From Hyphomonadaceae bacterium UBA7672 (GTDB taxonomy: Bacteria > Pseudomonadota > Alphaproteobacteria > Caulobacterales > Hyphomonadaceae): a stretch of 64,000 nt of DNA. The DNA is taken from contig DLHI01000024.1 of the NCBI GenBank assembly GCA_002483135.1, positions 62,001 to 126,000 on the forward strand. Direction: 5' to 3'. The translations under genes were made by a program, and so were the position numbers. Positions 62,824 to 64,000 of the stretch are shown here, in pieces; the first letter of the stretch is position 1, and each line of letters opens with the position of its first letter. The notes under the pieces were generated by a model. That model saw only the letters and a program-made list of their open reading frames with translations. It was not told the DNA's origin and did no database searches.

Positions 62824-64000
62824 CTAACCTGCGGATGCAATTTCAATTGGACGGAGAACAGTCAGGTCGCCGCACCGGGCCTGATTGCCACAGCCAACGC
62901 GCGCGACAACATCCTTCTTGCCCTGCGCGAGCGCCGCGGCGACAGCGTCCTGGTAATCCTTCGGCGTCTTCACGGCTTTCATGTTGATCTCGAGGATCGC
63001 GTCGCCGGGGAAAATGCTCGCCCGGTACAACGGGCCGCGCGGCTCAACCGTCACCACGATCAGACCGGCGCCAACCGCGCCAACATCGAACTTCTTGGCT
63101 TCTTCCGGCGTCAGGGCGCGGATCGTGCCGCCCTCGATCTTCACGTCATCCGAACTCGGCCGCGGCGGCGTCATGCCTGCACGAGCCGGGTCGGGCTCGC
63201 CAGCGGCGAGAGCGCGGTCATCGCGCGCACGCACTGTGACGCGGATTGTCTGTTCCTTGCCGTCCCGGATGATGCGGAAGGCGTTTTCGGTGCCGGCGAG
63301 CAGGCTGCCGACGCGCTGCGTAAGCTGGCGCGTATCCTTCACCTCGTCGCCGTTGACGGAGATGATGATGTCGCCGCGCTTGATGCCGCTGGACTCGGCC
63401 GGCCCGCCCGTCGTGACGGAGCGAACGATGGCGCCGGAATTCTGCTTGAGGCCCCACGCGTCGGCGAGACGCTGGTCGAGACTCTGGATCTCGACGCCCA
63501 GCCATCCGCGCACGACCTTGCCGTCACGAATAAGCGTATCCGAGATAGACTTCGCGGCCGTTGCGTCGATCGCGAAGCCGATGCCCACGCTGCCGCCGCC
63601 AGTGTCGGAGAAGATCATTGTGTTGACGCCGATGACCTCGCCCATGAGGTTGAACGTCGGGCCGCCCGAATTGCCGCGGTTGATGGCGGCGTCGATCTGG
63701 ATGAAGTCGTTGTAATTGCCGCTGTTGAACTCGCGGCCGTCAGCCGAGACGATGCCGGCTGTCGCCGTGCCGCCCAGGCCGAACGGGTTCCCCACCGCGA
63801 CGACCCAATCGCCGACGCGCGGCTTCACCTTGGTCGCGAATTGCACGTAGGGATACGTGCCAGCCTTCTTGACCTTCAGCACGGCCAGGTCGGTCTGCTC
63901 GTCGGAGCCCACGATCTCGGCCTCAAGCTGCGTGCCGTCCTTCAGCGTGACCACAACCTCACGCGCGTTCTCCACGACGTGATGGTTGGTGACGATGTAA
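62824..64000 (-). CDS. DegP/HtrA-type (Do) periplasmic serine protease, N-terminus outside the window
   Basis: The frame is open to the right edge, where YIVTNHHV carries the catalytic His; the signal peptide and first strands are outside. At least 391 residues are present. The catalytic Asp is in QTDLAVLKV and the catalytic Ser in NRGNSGGPTFNL. Two PDZ domains follow, GWLGVEIQSL onward and a C-terminal LIVVTVEPRGPLYRASIFPG. It degrades or refolds damaged envelope proteins. The 3' end is 3 bp before the response regulator, so degP-RR-HK-glnE appear to be one operon. Confidence 0.94.
   Translation of the reverse strand, partial: YIVTNHHVVENAREVVVTLKDGTQLEAEIVGSDEQTDLAVLKVKKAGTYPYVQFATKVKPRVGDWVVAVGNPFGLGGTATAGIVSADGREFNSGNYNDFIQIDAAINRGNSGGPTFNLMGEVIGVNTMIFSDTGGGSVGIGFAIDATAAKSISDTLIRDGKVVRGWLGVEIQSLDQRLADAWGLKQNSGAIVRSVTTGGPAESSGIKRGDIIISVNGDEVKDTRQLTQRVGSLLAGTENAFRIIRDGKEQTIRVTVRARDDRALAAGEPDPARAGMTPPRPSSDDVKIEGGTIRALTPEEAKKFDVGAVGAGLIVVTVEPRGPLYRASIFPGDAILEINMKAVKTPKDYQDAVAAALAQGKKDVVARVGCGNQARCGDLTVLRPIEIASAG

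Overview
The window looks like chromosomal DNA of a GC-rich alphaproteobacterium. The order plsY-dprA-topA-rnr-nudix-rpmG, an NDUFS4-type complex I accessory subunit, a PAS histidine kinase with CheY-like regulator and EAL protein, and PQQ- and GMC-type periplasmic sugar dehydrogenases would fit Caulobacterales or Hyphomonadaceae. The lineage is inferred from gene content, not from a search. No phage, insertion sequence, CRISPR array or replication origin was seen.

Layout. 0-10.3 kb: a two-domain aspartyl protease, then plsY, dprA, topA, a trypsin-like gene of divergent composition, rnr, a Nudix hydrolase and rpmG with a terminator. 10.3-18.2 kb: a membrane PQQ glucose dehydrogenase, then the prkA-yeaH-spoVR stress operon. 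18.1-25.7 kb: a gene-poor stretch with a small frameshifted ORF, small exported proteins, a spermidine synthase-like enzyme, tRNA-Arg(TCT), the NDUFS4 homologue, a lipoprotein cytochrome c, a CbiX-like protein, tRNA-Pro(TGG), and an arsR-AHSA1-GST operon behind a large palindromic operator, followed by a thioesterase, a DUF192 protein and a double cold-shock protein.

26-35 kb: a DUF1080 lipoprotein facing a Tat-lipoprotein subunit and a GMC oxidoreductase, together a probable 3-keto-glycoside module; then a phosphatase, a double hot-dog protein, an M48 lipoprotein, and a coupled HMG-CoA lyase plus CaiB-type CoA-transferase. 35-44 kb: on the minus strand, genes of the arginine succinyltransferase pathway (astA, astD, astB) mixed with a Yip1-type membrane protein, an M20 peptidase, a GNAT and glpK, many coupled by short overlaps. 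44-49 kb: a DHA2-type transporter, a GT-C-like membrane protein, a secreted Hcp-like protein and a conserved hypothetical. 49-56 kb: pepN and a c-di-GMP/phosphorelay set (EAL, receiver, hybrid-like kinase). 56-64 kb: an ECF sigma / anti-sigma / CpxP-like trio, then glnE downstream of a degP-type protease and an OmpR-type two-component system; the protease is cut by the window edge.

Two 127-bp intergenic repeats, each with two hairpins whose stems show compensatory changes, lie at 31562-31688 and 40199-40325. The best leads for something new are the serine protease-like gene spliced into the topA-rnr operon, the signal-peptide-bearing orphan Hcp, the repeat family, and the arsR operator.
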